Counted from the first letter of the stretch, positions 8,164 to 17,776 are shown. The stretch is 64,000 nt of DNA from CALKYB01 sp964510575 (GCA_964510575.1 CAZECN010000010.1:21694-85693), one strand, 5' to 3'. Notes: generated by a model not told the origin, from the letters alone. Numbers and translations: made by a program.

Positions 8164-9651
8164 TTGGAAACCATACGAGCCAGTGTCGACACAGACTATT
8201 CCTTTATTTCGAAAGCTTGGCATAGCTATCAGGGGAAAGAGAACGAACAAAAAAACGAAGGCTACCCTGCGCTTCTAACTCCTCTTTCGGCGATCTTTGC
8301 TGTCACTCTATCCGCTTGGCTCATTAGGACCGGATTTGGCCTTCCCATATCTAGTGTACCAATTCTTAAACTTATTCTTTTTGCATGTTTTTTATGCTGC
8401 CTACTTTATATATTTATCAACTTACTCCGAGGGTCGAAACCAGTTACAAGCTGGGCTGAAGAAAAGCTTTTTGGCTCGGATTTAGCTCACTTTACGGCCA
8501 CTTTTTTCGACCATGAAATTGCTATATCAAGCAGCAAGCAGGATATAAAAATAAACTATGATGACATTTCCAACTGTTTCGAAAGCAGGACTGGCTTATG
8601 TTTTAAGGCAAATGATAAGCTTTTTTTCATCCCGAATAAATGCTTCCCCCCTGGCATGCTACCACTTGCCAAATCAAGACTTAATATAAAAAAGAAATTT
8701 AAATCCCAAAATCGAACTAGTGTCTTGTCTCCAGCGATAGCCTTCTTGGTTCCTTTTATCTCAATGTTTCTTTTGGCTGCGGAACGCATAGACACAACTG
8801 CTGCGAAATGTCCTTCCAAAAAAAGCGCCTGCCAGGTTCAGCGTAAGGCAACGCGAACAGATATTAAATACAAAGCTCCTGAATGTAATATCAATCTTGA
8901 TTTAGCAACACAGGCTCAATCCAAATCTATTCTATTTATCGGAAATAGTATTACCGCAGCCAAGGGAATCCCTAACAAGGTATGCGAAATTCTAAACGAT
9001 GGAATCTCTAAGAAAGGAAAAAAATATTTTTGCCACAGTGTAACCGAAAGTGGAGCTTGGCTAGGACATCACTATATAAGTAGCCAGGCCCATAGTGTAG
9101 ATTGTTGGTCTCAATCACTTCGAGAAGCCAAAGAGCTCTCATGGAATCAAATCATCCTTCAGGAGCAAAGCATGGTTGCTGGGCTTGATCGGCAAGGACA
9201 ATATTACCCGCAGCTCTTGAAGGGAATCAAAGGACTTCATTCTGAATTTAAACCTAAAAACTATTTCTATCTTTTTCAAACCTGGGGTTTTGTTGAAGGG
9301 GATAAAAATATACACACTAACCGCTATACTGACTTCGAAACCATGCACGGTTACTTAAGAGAAGGTTTTCATGCTGCCAAAGATGCACTTGCCAAAGATG
9401 GTGTAGGGATTACATTAATTCCTGTTGGAGATGGTTTTGCAGAACTCAGAAAGAAAGACCAGAGCGTGTTTAAGAAACTCTACGCTAGTGACCGACACCC
9501 TTCAGCTCTTGGAAGCAATTTAGTGGCATTGATAATAGCTACTAAAATTAACCCTAGAGTAAGAACAAAGAGATTTAGGGAAAAATATTTAACTGCTCGA
9601 GAAAGTCATCTCTTCACAAAAACAATTGAAGAGATTTATAGCAAAGAGTAG
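8164..9651 (+). CDS. membrane-anchored SGNH/GDSL-type hydrolase with YcxB-like module
   Basis: The 495 residues have two transmembrane helices (about 38-56 and 66-88), a soluble segment (about 100-180) whose pattern resembles the YcxB-like domain (IKINYDDISNCFES followed by FFIPNKCF), a third helix (about 187-207), then a C-terminal SGNH-like domain. In that domain the block I motif is ILFIGNSITAAKG with Gly-Asn-Ser at 260-262, QEQS falls in the middle, and DRHPSALGSN supplies the catalytic Asp-x-His at 443-445. This matches the DUF4886-like branch of SGNH esterases. The predicted catalytic part is probably extracytoplasmic; the substrate is unknown. The TTG start at 8164 has AGAG upstream. 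The gene converges on mpl with 8 bases between them. Confidence 0.65.
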   Translation: METIRASVDTDYSFISKAWHSYQGKENEQKNEGYPALLTPLSAIFAVTLSAWLIRTGFGLPISSVPILKLILFACFLCCLLYIFINLLRGSKPVTSWAEEKLFGSDLAHFTATFFDHEIAISSSKQDIKINYDDISNCFESRTGLCFKANDKLFFIPNKCFPPGMLPLAKSRLNIKKKFKSQNRTSVLSPAIAFLVPFISMFLLAAERIDTTAAKCPSKKSACQVQRKATRTDIKYKAPECNINLDLATQAQSKSILFIGNSITAAKGIPNKVCEILNDGISKKGKKYFCHSVTESGAWLGHHYISSQAHSVDCWSQSLREAKELSWNQIILQEQSMVAGLDRQGQYYPQLLKGIKGLHSEFKPKNYFYLFQTWGFVEGDKNIHTNRYTDFETMHGYLREGFHAAKDALAKDGVGITLIPVGDGFAELRKKDQSVFKKLYASDRHPSALGSNLVALIIATKINPRVRTKRFREKYLTARESHLFTKTIEEIYSKE

Positions 9652-9659
9652 TAAACTCC

Positions 9660-11213
9660 TTAGGATAGTTTGGCAATAAGCTTGTCTTTAATTCCACCAA
9701 AATCTCCATTAGACATTAGAACAATCAAGTCTCCATCTTGTTTCAGAGAAACGAGCTCTTTGGTCATAGAATCAATTTCAGAAATAGCCTGGGCTTCAAC
9801 GCCAGTATTAGATTTAATATCAAAAACAAGCTGGTCTGTATCTAAAGCTACAATATCCTCTCCACTCTTGGAGTAGCCAGAGTCTCCAGCCACTGATTTA
9901 ATTAGAACTAAATCAGCTGCTGAAAAACTTTTAGCATAAGCTTCCTGAAAAAAACTTCTTCTGCTGGTATTTGAGCGAGGTTCAAAAACAGCAATTAATC
10001 TTCTTTCGGGCCAAAGCTCCTTAAGTCCGGCTAAGGTTAGATCTACAGCAGTGGGGTGATGGGCAAAATCTTCGATAACTACAATTTTTTCGTTATCAAA
10101 AACTTTCTGCTGTCTGCGTTTAACCCCTGAAAAACTCGCTACACCTTGAATAATTTCACTCTCACTCAAGCCCAGTAAACTGGCAACCGAAGAAATAGCG
10201 GTCAAATTTAGAGCGTTGTGCTCTCCACTAAGAGAGGTGACCACTGTTATTTTCTTACCAACAAGTTCGAGCTCTAGTTGCTGCTTACCTTCACCACTTT
10301 TTCTACTACTCAGCTTAAACTTAGATTTTTCGTCCCTTCCGTATAGGCTGACTTCACAAAGCACAGAGGAATCTTGCTGCCACTTAGCAGCTAAGTCTCG
10401 GTTAATTTGATACTGGTCACAAATCAAAACATGAGCTGAAGCTGGCATGCTTCTTACTAAGGCTTCAAACTCATCAACGATGTCATCAATTGACGCAAAA
10501 ATATCAGCGTGATCAAACTCTAAACTAGTGACAACCAAAAAGTCTGGTCGGTAGGAATGGAACTTAGACCACTTCGCAAAACAAGCACTGTCATACTCAT
10601 CCCCCTCCAGAACTACAACACGCTCAGAGGCAGATTGCTCACCACTCCAGGGTCTAATTCCTCCTTCTAGTTTATCAACGTACCCGCCAACAAAGTAGCC
10701 AGGTTTTCTTTGAGCATTCTCAAGTAGAACACTCATTGCTGCGGAAGTGGTAGTCTTCCCATGAGTACCAGCAATCACCACTGAATTTTTACAGTCTTCC
10801 CTACTACCAACCAAAAGTTCACCGAGAACCTCTGGCATTGAAGCGTAAGGTATTTCTTCAGCTAGAACTCGCTGATACTCCGGATGGTCTTTAGAAAGAC
10901 TATTTCCGATTACGACTAAATCAGGTCTCTCATTCAAGTTATCAGCGGAATAGCCTTCAAAAATATTGTCAGCCACAGCTCTCACCACATCACCCATAGG
11001 GGGGTAAAAAGCTTTGTCACTACCACTAACTTTGAAACCTAACATTTTTAGTAAGCTGGCTACGGCAGCCGTTCCTGTGCCACAGATTCCAGCCACATAA
11101 ACGTGATCTCCAGGGTTAAGAGCTCTTAAGGCAGTCCGCCTTTTCTGAACCTCCTCTTCACTTTGGCTGAGAAGTTCTTCAACCCGATTAAGCTCAGAGC
11201 TACTTGAGGCCAT
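9660..11213 (-). CDS. mpl: UDP-N-acetylmuramate:L-Ala-gamma-D-Glu-meso-DAP ligase Mpl
   Basis: Recycles the murein tripeptide by attaching it to UDP-MurNAc in the cytoplasm. The 517 residues show the Mur-ligase Rossmann start HVYVAGICGTGTAAVASLL (about 37-55), the ATP loop VVIAGTHGKTTTSAAM (about 143-158), and the late motifs VVIEDFAHHPTAVDLTL and FEPRSNTSRR. Mpl rather than MurC is favoured by SGSDKAFYPPMGDV and the overall length. Its presence implies meso-DAP peptidoglycan. The ATG lies inside the end of aroC (14-base overlap), so the two are cotranscribed. Confidence 0.93.
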   Translation of the reverse strand: MASSSSELNRVEELLSQSEEEVQKRRTALRALNPGDHVYVAGICGTGTAAVASLLKMLGFKVSGSDKAFYPPMGDVVRAVADNIFEGYSADNLNERPDLVVIGNSLSKDHPEYQRVLAEEIPYASMPEVLGELLVGSREDCKNSVVIAGTHGKTTTSAAMSVLLENAQRKPGYFVGGYVDKLEGGIRPWSGEQSASERVVVLEGDEYDSACFAKWSKFHSYRPDFLVVTSLEFDHADIFASIDDIVDEFEALVRSMPASAHVLICDQYQINRDLAAKWQQDSSVLCEVSLYGRDEKSKFKLSSRKSGEGKQQLELELVGKKITVVTSLSGEHNALNLTAISSVASLLGLSESEIIQGVASFSGVKRRQQKVFDNEKIVVIEDFAHHPTAVDLTLAGLKELWPERRLIAVFEPRSNTSRRSFFQEAYAKSFSAADLVLIKSVAGDSGYSKSGEDIVALDTDQLVFDIKSNTGVEAQAISEIDSMTKELVSLKQDGDLIVLMSNGDFGGIKDKLIAKLS

Positions 11214-12300
11214 AGCTTATAGGTTCTATCGGAGAAAAATTATCTCGAGCAGCTTGACGAGCGAGATCCTGTAAATAAAAATCCGCCAATACCAAGGCCA
11301 TCATTGCCTCAGCAATTGGCACAGCTCTCAGTGCAACGCAGGGGTCATGTCTTCCCTTAGTCGCAATAGTGGCTTCCTTAAAATCTTTATCAATTGTTTT
11401 TAAGTCTTGGGCAATTGAAGAGGTGGGCTTAATAGCCATACGACAAACAATTGGTGCTCCAGAACTAATACCACCCAAGACTCCACCGTGATTATTAGAG
11501 AGAAAACCTTCAGGGCTAAGCTGGTCGTTCATTTCACTACCCTTCATAGCAGCAGAGTCAAAACCTACTCCAATTTCAACTCCCTTTACCGCCGGAATCG
11601 ACATCATTGCCGCAGCCAAAACTGCGTCCAAGCGGGCGAAAATTGGCTCTCCCCAACCAGGGGGTACGCCTATTGCCTCGACTTCAACAAGTCCACCAAC
11701 AGAATCCTTATTCTTTCGAGCTTTTTCTACTTCAGCCTCAACTTTATCCACCATGGATGGATCAGTAAATCGAAACGGGTTGCTTTCTGTCTCAGCCCAG
11801 TTGCGCTGATCTGTTTTTACAGAACCAACCTGAACAACTCCACCATGTATCTTAACTGAAGGCATGAGTTGCCTAGCTACACAGCCTGCTATAACGCGAG
11901 CTGCCGTTTCTCTAGCTGAGGATCGTCCTCCCCCTCTATAATCTCGATGTCTATACTTTGCATGATAAGTAAAATCAGCATGCCCCGGACGAAACAAGTC
12001 TTTAATGGCGTTATAGTCCTTGGAGCGAGCGTCTGTATTTCTAATCAAAAAACAAAGAGGTGTTCCTGTTGTCTTCCCTTCGAACTCTCCGCTTAATATC
12101 TCAAATTCTTCGGCTTCTTTTCTCTGAGTGACAAACTTAGACTGCCCTGGTTTTCTTCGATCGAGCTCAACTCTAATCTGCTCTAGGTCGAGTTCAAGAC
12201 CTGCCGGGCAACCGTCAATAACCACACCAAGGCCTGGTCCATGGCTCTCACCAAAGGTAGAAATTTTAAAGACTTGCCCAAAAGAGCTGTAATTGATCAT
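11200..12300 (-). CDS. aroC: chorismate synthase AroC
   Basis: Last step of the shikimate pathway: EPSP to chorismate, with reduced FMN. The 366 residues carry all three family signatures: FGESHGPGLGVVIDG near the N-terminus, GGGRSSARETAARV near 125-138 and KGRHDPCVALRAVPIAEAM near 312-330. Normal length. The ATG start at 12300 faces a 243-base divergent gap before the response regulator. Confidence 0.97.
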   Translation of the reverse strand: MINYSSFGQVFKISTFGESHGPGLGVVIDGCPAGLELDLEQIRVELDRRKPGQSKFVTQRKEAEEFEILSGEFEGKTTGTPLCFLIRNTDARSKDYNAIKDLFRPGHADFTYHAKYRHRDYRGGGRSSARETAARVIAGCVARQLMPSVKIHGGVVQVGSVKTDQRNWAETESNPFRFTDPSMVDKVEAEVEKARKNKDSVGGLVEVEAIGVPPGWGEPIFARLDAVLAAAMMSIPAVKGVEIGVGFDSAAMKGSEMNDQLSPEGFLSNNHGGVLGGISSGAPIVCRMAIKPTSSIAQDLKTIDKDFKEATIATKGRHDPCVALRAVPIAEAMMALVLADFYLQDLARQAARDNFSPIEPISYGLK

Positions 12301-12543
12301 GACTTGCGATTATTTATTGCCGATAATTTTGAATTGGCTCGCGAAAGCTTACGTTAATCCTGGTCTTTAGTAAATCCGCTAGTTCCTGAAAAACCACTCT
12401 CCGGGCATACCAACCTATTGAATTTTATATAGAATTTAGAACTTCACGGTTCTGCCTTCACCGACAAAACACTTGAGATTTAGCTCTGAAATGCCGATTA
12501 ACCTCTGTAGGTGAGCAATAAACACTAAAATTGGGGATATCAA

Positions 12544-13746
12544 TTGATACAAGAGGACAACGAAAACGAACTACCCGCAGATATTTCCCCTACGGAGAGA
12601 AATATTCTTCTGGTAGACGACGATGCCACTCTTTTAGAGTCACTAGCTGATTCCCTGGCCCTCTTAAACAAAAGTTTCAACGTTACAACAGCAACCTCGG
12701 CTGAAGAAGCAGCAGAATATTTCCAAATGAACCCGATTGATTTGCTTATCACCGATCTAATTCTACCTGGTATTAGTGGACTGGAACTTGCTGAGCAGCT
12801 TCACTCCTTCAACCCTAGGGTAAAATCTATAATGATTTCTGGTTATGGAAATGAACAAATTCTAGCCAGTGCAAAAAGATACGGCTGCTTAGCTCAACTG
12901 AATAAACCATTTGCTTTGACTGAATTGGTTTCTCTTATCAACTCTGCTTTTGATAACAGAGGGAAATTTAGAGTTAGTCTGCCCGAACTAACCCTTCCTG
13001 ACCTCCTACACCTTTATAAAAGAAACAAGGAAAATGTAGTGTTAAGTATAGTCAGCGATCAGGCATCTGGCATACTTGTAATTGAGGCAGGCTCAATTTC
13101 GCATGTGCGTTATAATGGTCAAGAAGGACCAGCTGCCCTGCTCGACATAGTTGATATTAAGGCTGGTTCCATCAATGCCTTAAGTAGCTCAGCCGCTCCT
13201 AATAAAAGTACTGTTTCTATCAGTGCAGAAGCCTTAGAGGCGGCTGTTGATTCAGCTAATCCGGCTTTAATCCTAGGAATTGCCCAAAACTCTGACGAAG
13301 AAGTTAGTTCTGAAAGTGTTGAAAATGAAAACACTCGTCTAGGTGAAATGATTTCCTCCGAAATGTTAGCTGAGTGTAGTGATTCTCTAATTGAAAACCT
13401 TGAAGAACTTTTGACAGAGGGTGGATTTTTGCCAGAGGTAGAACCTCTGGAGGAGAGCGTGGATTCACAATCGCAAGCTGAAAATAAGCTAGAAGACTTT
13501 AGTGAGGAAGATTTGATACTTCATCCCGAGCCTGACGAGCTCGTGCTCCACTACTCTCCTCGTATGCAACGGCGCAGAGCAATCGCTCGAGAGCTTGTAA
13601 ACAAAGGTGTGGAGCATTTTAAAGCTCAACAACTCGGACCAGCAAAAGAAGCCTGGGAACAAGCTTTAGTTCTAGACAGAAAAAATAAAGATGCGACAAG
13701 AAATCTTGAAATTCTAGAGCAATTAATAGAGTCTATAAAAAAATAA
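12544..13746 (+). CDS. response regulator: receiver + DUF4388 (PATAN-like) + TPR-like tail
   Basis: The 400 residues start with a complete receiver domain: acidic pocket LLVDDD near 21-26, phospho-acceptor Asp in LLITDLILPG near residue 71, and the switch Lys in LNKPF near 120. A DUF4388-like domain follows (about 140-225; LPDLLHLYKRNKENVVLSI and GILVIEAGSISHVRY), a protein-interaction module common in deltaproteobacterial signalling. An acidic linker leads to a C-terminal TPR-like pair (ELVNKGVEHFKAQQLGPAKE). No DNA-binding or enzymatic output domain is present, so signalling is probably through protein contacts. The TTG start has GGGGA seven bases upstream. No histidine kinase lies nearby. 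The stop is 4 bases from that of convergent prfB. Confidence 0.8.
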   Translation: MIQEDNENELPADISPTERNILLVDDDATLLESLADSLALLNKSFNVTTATSAEEAAEYFQMNPIDLLITDLILPGISGLELAEQLHSFNPRVKSIMISGYGNEQILASAKRYGCLAQLNKPFALTELVSLINSAFDNRGKFRVSLPELTLPDLLHLYKRNKENVVLSIVSDQASGILVIEAGSISHVRYNGQEGPAALLDIVDIKAGSINALSSSAAPNKSTVSISAEALEAAVDSANPALILGIAQNSDEEVSSESVENENTRLGEMISSEMLAECSDSLIENLEELLTEGGFLPEVEPLEESVDSQSQAENKLEDFSEEDLILHPEPDELVLHYSPRMQRRRAIARELVNKGVEHFKAQQLGPAKEAWEQALVLDRKNKDATRNLEILEQLIESIKK

Positions 13747-13750
13747 TCGG

Positions 13751-14864
13751 TTATTCTAAATTGTCATCTGACATTAAATAAGACTCTATGAAAGAGTCCA
13801 AGTCCCCGTCTAGAACAGCTTGCACATTACCAGTTTCATGATTAGTTCGAAGATCTTTGACCATCTGGTAAGGCTGCATGACGTAACTTCTAATCTGACT
13901 TCCGAAGTCTATCTTTCTTCTTTCGCCAGCAATTTGCTCTGCCTCAGCTCTTTTCTTATCCATTTCAACCTCATAAAGCTTAGCTTTTAAAAGCTTTAAG
14001 CACGTCGCTTTATTCTTATGTTGTGACCTCTCGTTTTGACAGGTCACAACAATACCAGTTGGTTCGTGAGTAATACGAACAGCTGAGTCTGTTTTATTAA
14101 TATGCTGCCCACCGGCTCCACTTGCCCTGTAAGTGTCAATTCGAAGCTCTTCATCTTTGATATCAATTTCAACTGAATCATCTAGCTCTGGCATCACTGA
14201 GATTGAAGCAAAAGAAGTATGCCTCCGGGCATTGGAGTCGAAGGGTGAGATTCTAACTAGTCGATGAACCCCTCTCTCTGAGCGCAAAAATCCAAACGCA
14301 TTTTCACCCTCTACAAATATTGTAGCTGACTTTATTCCAGCCTCCTCACCAGCTTGTATACTTAGCACTTCACTTCGAAAATCTCTGCTCTCAACCCAGC
14401 GACAATACATGCGAAGAAGCATTTCTCCCCAATCTTGTGCCTCCGTACCGCCAGCTCCAGAATTTATTTCAATAATAGCGTTAGAGCTGTCATGAACTCC
14501 TGAAAGCATCTTCTCTAGCTCGACAGAACGGAGCTTTGTCTCAGCCTTTTGAAGTTCAGCTTCACACTCCTTCGCTAGCTCTTCGTCATTGCTTTCTTTA
14601 ATCAGCTCCAACATTACTTCCAAATCTTCAGCCGAAGCTTTAAGATTCTCTACTGAGCTAACCTGATTTTCTAGCCGGGATCTTTCTTTTTGAATTTCCT
14701 GAGCACGGTCATTGTCATTCCAAAACTCAGGTGCTGAGGAAATTTGTTCTATTTCTTTAAGGCGAGTCTTCTTTGAAGGTAAGTCAAAGATAGCTCCCCA
14801 ACGAATCCAGTCTCTCGCTGAGAGATTCCAGTCGTTGTTTAATGTCAGTAGGGTCGAAAGGCAT
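13751..14864 (-). CDS. prfB: peptide chain release factor 2 (programmed +1 frameshift)
   Basis: Releases polypeptides at UAA and UGA. The downstream frame shows the stop-recognition SPF tripeptide in RISPFDSNARRH and the catalytic GGQ in RASGAGGQHINKTD. The true start is ATG at 14864-14862. The zero frame runs 26 codons to GGG AGC TAT CTT TGA, where the ribosome must slip +1 at CTT (14789-14787), skip base 14786 and resume with GAC at 14785. The result is a 370-residue protein, matching E. coli RF2 (365). A caller that ignores the slip would begin near 14623 and lose about 80 residues. The segment restored upstream (DLPSKKTRLKEIE onward) fits the RF2 N-terminal helices. The frameshift is read directly from the sequence; regulation by RF2 level is established for the family. 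Confidence 0.95.
14784..14801 (-). promoter_or_regulatory. RF2 programmed +1 frameshift site
   Basis: On the minus strand: TTG GGG AGC TAT CTT TGA followed by C. The CTT slip codon, in-frame TGA stop and following C match the conserved prfB frameshift signal, and GGGG/GGAG a few bases upstream can serve as the internal Shine-Dalgarno-like stimulator. Low RF2 prolongs the pause at UGA and favours the shift, so the protein regulates its own synthesis. Confidence 0.93.
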
Positions 14865-15016
14865 TAGAATCTAGTTCCACTAATTATTTCATTCCAAGGC
14901 AGGTAAAGTAACCAAAAACCGAGAAGCAAGCCAATGGGTTAACATCCTAATAAATCAGAAGAAATTTTCCAAAACACGACTTCCCTTACCTACAAGCAAT
15001 TCAGACCTAATCCATG

Positions 15017-15046
15017 TTGGATTTGTTTGGACTTTTGCCTTATAAT
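15017..15046 (+). promoter_or_regulatory. promoter of the PEP-carboxylase-like gene
   Basis: TTGGAT at 15017-15022, an 18-base spacer and a perfect TATAAT at 15041-15046. It predicts a transcript start near 15053 and a leader of about 160 bases before the ATG at 15216. Confidence 0.6.
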
Positions 15047-15090
15047 TCAGGCTCTTTAGCTCTTTAAGTTTGAAAATAGATGTAAGTCAG

Positions 15091-15129
15091 ACTTGTTCTC
15101 TAACACCACAAAGGTGTTAGAGAACAGGT
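15091..15129 (+). promoter_or_regulatory. strong leader hairpin (possible attenuator)
   Basis: Bases 15094-15107 (TGTTCTCTAACACC) pair perfectly with 15113-15126 around a 5-base loop, and the stem extends to 17 pairs with one G-U. Six Ts start about eight bases after the stem (15137-15142), followed by further Ts, so the element could terminate transcription conditionally. It lies entirely in the predicted 5' leader. The sequence does not match a riboswitch class I recognise. Confidence 0.6.
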
Positions 15130-15215
15130 ACAAAGGTTTTTTGTTTTCTTTGTTGGTCAGGGCACTCGGACTTCTAGGTCGGAGTGTCTTGACAACAACA
15201 CAGGAGACTATCCAC

Positions 15216-17561
15216 ATGACTACTCAAGATAATCCGCAGCTACTTGCCTATGCTCTCTCTAAGGCAGCAGGAGGGCGCAGAACCACAAATCGTTTTAACA
15301 AAGAAGGAAAAATCGTAGATCTTTCTGGACGTGCTGTAACTTCTTCAGCTGATGCTAGTTGGAGCTGGAAAGAATTATCTTTCCTGATAGCTTTTGAAAC
15401 ACTATCGACTGTCCAAGAGGCAGTAATACAAAACCTCGAGCTATTCGAGGCTAACGATAATGGGCAATGGGTTCCTTGGCAGGGAGTTCAAACATCGATG
15501 ACTAACCATCCAAATGTCGTGGAGCCAATTAAAGTATCAAATGGCTTAAGTTACATCGCCGCTTACCTTGAGAAAAGGTTTGAAGCGATGAAAGCAGAAA
15601 ACCCTGCCTTCGACACCAAAGCCTTTCGCCAATTTCTAGCTGGTAAGGGAGAGTATTATAGCTCCCAACACTGGAATGATTTGGCTATCGAAATTGAACA
15701 GGCTGCTTATGCTGTATACGGTAGCGAATCTCAAGACCTATGGGGTGGTAGAACAATGACACCTCTAGGTTTTTCGAAAGAAATAATCATTGGTAGAGTT
15801 CTCCGCTCATTTGAAGCGGTTCTTCCTTATTTAGACAACAGGATCAATTTCTGGGCAGATGGAGATGGACAATCAGTTGGTAAGTCTCCTCCTAGCCGTC
15901 TAAAGAATTTGAATCAGTTGCTTCAAGTAACTGCTCTAAGAAGAACCTCTGAAATGGTCCAAGGTGCTATCACAATGGGTCTCGATGTGGCCGGCGCACT
16001 CATGGATCTCAAGTTAAGGCTTGAGGCTACCAAGAGAGGTGCTCAGTATAAAGGCATGAGACGTCAGTCCTATGTGGATGGAGCTGAACTTGCTGATGCG
16101 TTGAGCAAGGCGAAGCAGTGCCCGCTTAATCAACAACTCGCAGATGGTCACTTGAAATTTGGCCTAACAGCAGCTTTTATTGAACCTCGGTTCAATGAAG
16201 CTGTAGTGAAGCAATTATACGAAGTGATGCATCAAGTAGCTGGTCTTGAAAACGTGAATCTCGTGTCTGATGATTTCGAGATTCCAAGAGAACTTCCTGT
16301 CGATGTGCATGGAGGAGTAGAGGCAAATTGGTTGCTTCAACACCTCTGGTTGCTAGCTGAGGAAATAAAACCACGAGCTGGTGGTTTAGGTTCATTCATC
16401 ATAAGTGATTGCGAGCAAGCGGAAATGGTTAAGTTTATGCGAAACCTACTCCGCCTGTTCAAAATCAATGATATGGACGTTGTTCCTCTGGTAGAAACCA
16501 ATATGATTACTACCGGTAAAGAGGAGCAACTGGATGCCTTAATTGCTTCGGCTGAAAAAAGCGTTATGGTTGCGCTTAGCGACCTCAAAAAACGTTATGG
16601 CCAATTTGGTGCTTTCTTGGAGCTGTACTACCTGCGAAAGATTATTGCTGCTGGTAAAGTTCCTTACCTAGGAGGAGACATGCATGGCGAAGATTTCCGT
16701 AGTCTTGGAGAATGGCATAAACGCGCCCTCTCCAAGTTGGAAAATCCACATCATGCGGTGGATATGCTGAAGCTAATCGGTCTCGATCCTGTAAACTCAG
16801 ATGTGAAGATGCGTCAGACAATACAGGGCGACACGTCGGCTAAAATCGGAATGACAGCTAGTATGTTTAAGAACCACTTGGCGCCGATGATTCCTAAGGA
16901 TTGGGACTTTACCATGCTGAATATTCCAGGGTGGTATAAAGAGATCTGCTTTATTAGTAGGCTGCCATACCTTGAGCTAACCAACAGCCCAAGTTTTGGA
17001 GAGTTATTCATGTATCTTTCCAAGTTCCCACCAATGGCCGTCATCTCTGGCAGGCCTGACCAAAAGTCTGGTGGGGTAGATGGCGATAACGATCCAAAGC
17101 CAAAGACTGTCGAATCGGCTCGAGCAATTATATTCAACCAAACCAGTTTGGTTGGCGGTCTTGGAGCAGTACGTCTTGCTGGAATCCGACAAATTCCAGA
17201 AGAGGTATTGGCTCAATTTCAAGCTGCTTACAAAAATGGCTGCGTATTTGCTCGACATATGGCTGCCTACTGGCAAAGAAGTCTATTAACTTCTGCTCCA
17301 GAACGGCTGACATATCTTTCAACGATCGTTGAAGAATCAAAGACTTCAGTTGATCGTTTGCAGGCTATTGATTCAACAGGGAGAAAAGCTTACCAAAGAG
17401 TTACTGGGCAAGTTCCTCCAAGTCTACCAAACTCGATTCTTATAATTGAGGATGATTTGAGAAAATTGCTCAAAAACGGTGCTTGCTCTCCGGCCGATGC
17501 CACTCCATTTAATAAAGCTTTAATCAAAGCTGTACTGAAAATTTATCAAACTGGTGGCTAG
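15216..17561 (+). CDS. divergent phosphoenolpyruvate-carboxylase-like protein
   Basis: A large protein of 781 residues. The frame opens at 15093, but the ATG at 15216 has an AGGAGA site eight bases upstream and lies after the leader hairpin, so it was chosen. Resemblance is to PEP carboxylases, especially the archaeal-type (PpcA) branch: an early TSMTNHPN stretch like the TQHPDN start of PpcA, a DGDGQ segment, DMDVVPLVET like the VIPLFE motif, and ISGRPDQKSGG leading to ESARAIIFNQTSLVGGLGAVRLAG like the catalytic SRSMGNVSLPRAITF region. The canonical bacterial HGRGG and DSNKD signatures are absent, and the protein is longer than PpcA (about 500) but shorter than E. coli Ppc (883). Oxaloacetate synthesis is a reasonable guess, not proven. 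Confidence 0.5.
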   Translation: MTTQDNPQLLAYALSKAAGGRRTTNRFNKEGKIVDLSGRAVTSSADASWSWKELSFLIAFETLSTVQEAVIQNLELFEANDNGQWVPWQGVQTSMTNHPNVVEPIKVSNGLSYIAAYLEKRFEAMKAENPAFDTKAFRQFLAGKGEYYSSQHWNDLAIEIEQAAYAVYGSESQDLWGGRTMTPLGFSKEIIIGRVLRSFEAVLPYLDNRINFWADGDGQSVGKSPPSRLKNLNQLLQVTALRRTSEMVQGAITMGLDVAGALMDLKLRLEATKRGAQYKGMRRQSYVDGAELADALSKAKQCPLNQQLADGHLKFGLTAAFIEPRFNEAVVKQLYEVMHQVAGLENVNLVSDDFEIPRELPVDVHGGVEANWLLQHLWLLAEEIKPRAGGLGSFIISDCEQAEMVKFMRNLLRLFKINDMDVVPLVETNMITTGKEEQLDALIASAEKSVMVALSDLKKRYGQFGAFLELYYLRKIIAAGKVPYLGGDMHGEDFRSLGEWHKRALSKLENPHHAVDMLKLIGLDPVNSDVKMRQTIQGDTSAKIGMTASMFKNHLAPMIPKDWDFTMLNIPGWYKEICFISRLPYLELTNSPSFGELFMYLSKFPPMAVISGRPDQKSGGVDGDNDPKPKTVESARAIIFNQTSLVGGLGAVRLAGIRQIPEEVLAQFQAAYKNGCVFARHMAAYWQRSLLTSAPERLTYLSTIVEESKTSVDRLQAIDSTGRKAYQRVTGQVPPSLPNSILIIEDDLRKLLKNGACSPADATPFNKALIKAVLKIYQTGG

Positions 17562-17568
17562 TACATTA

Positions 17569-17610
17569 AACGAAGGTCAGAACTTCCTCTGACCTTCGTT
17601 TCTTTTTCTT
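17569..17610 (+). terminator. intrinsic terminator after the PEPC-like gene
   Basis: A perfect 13-base stem (17569-17581 with 17588-17600), a 6-base loop and a T-rich tract at 17601-17610, eight bases after the stop codon. Textbook rho-independent form. Confidence 0.92.
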
Positions 17611-17776
17611 GAGTAAGAGAGGTTTTTAATGAAATTTTTATTTAGATTTCTATTAAAAGGATTTTAAGCCTGTTCTCTGACTCTATTCTTAGATTTCTGC
17701 CAAGAAAATTTCCTCTGGTAAACCTACACGTAATTACAAATACTTACCGCAGGATCACCCGCGCTTTTTTGTTTAT

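Noticed and set aside
15093..15215. Longer N-terminus for the PEPC-like gene
   Set aside because: The extra codons include one arm of a perfect hairpin and no ribosome site precedes them, while the ATG at 15216 has a strong AGGAGA.
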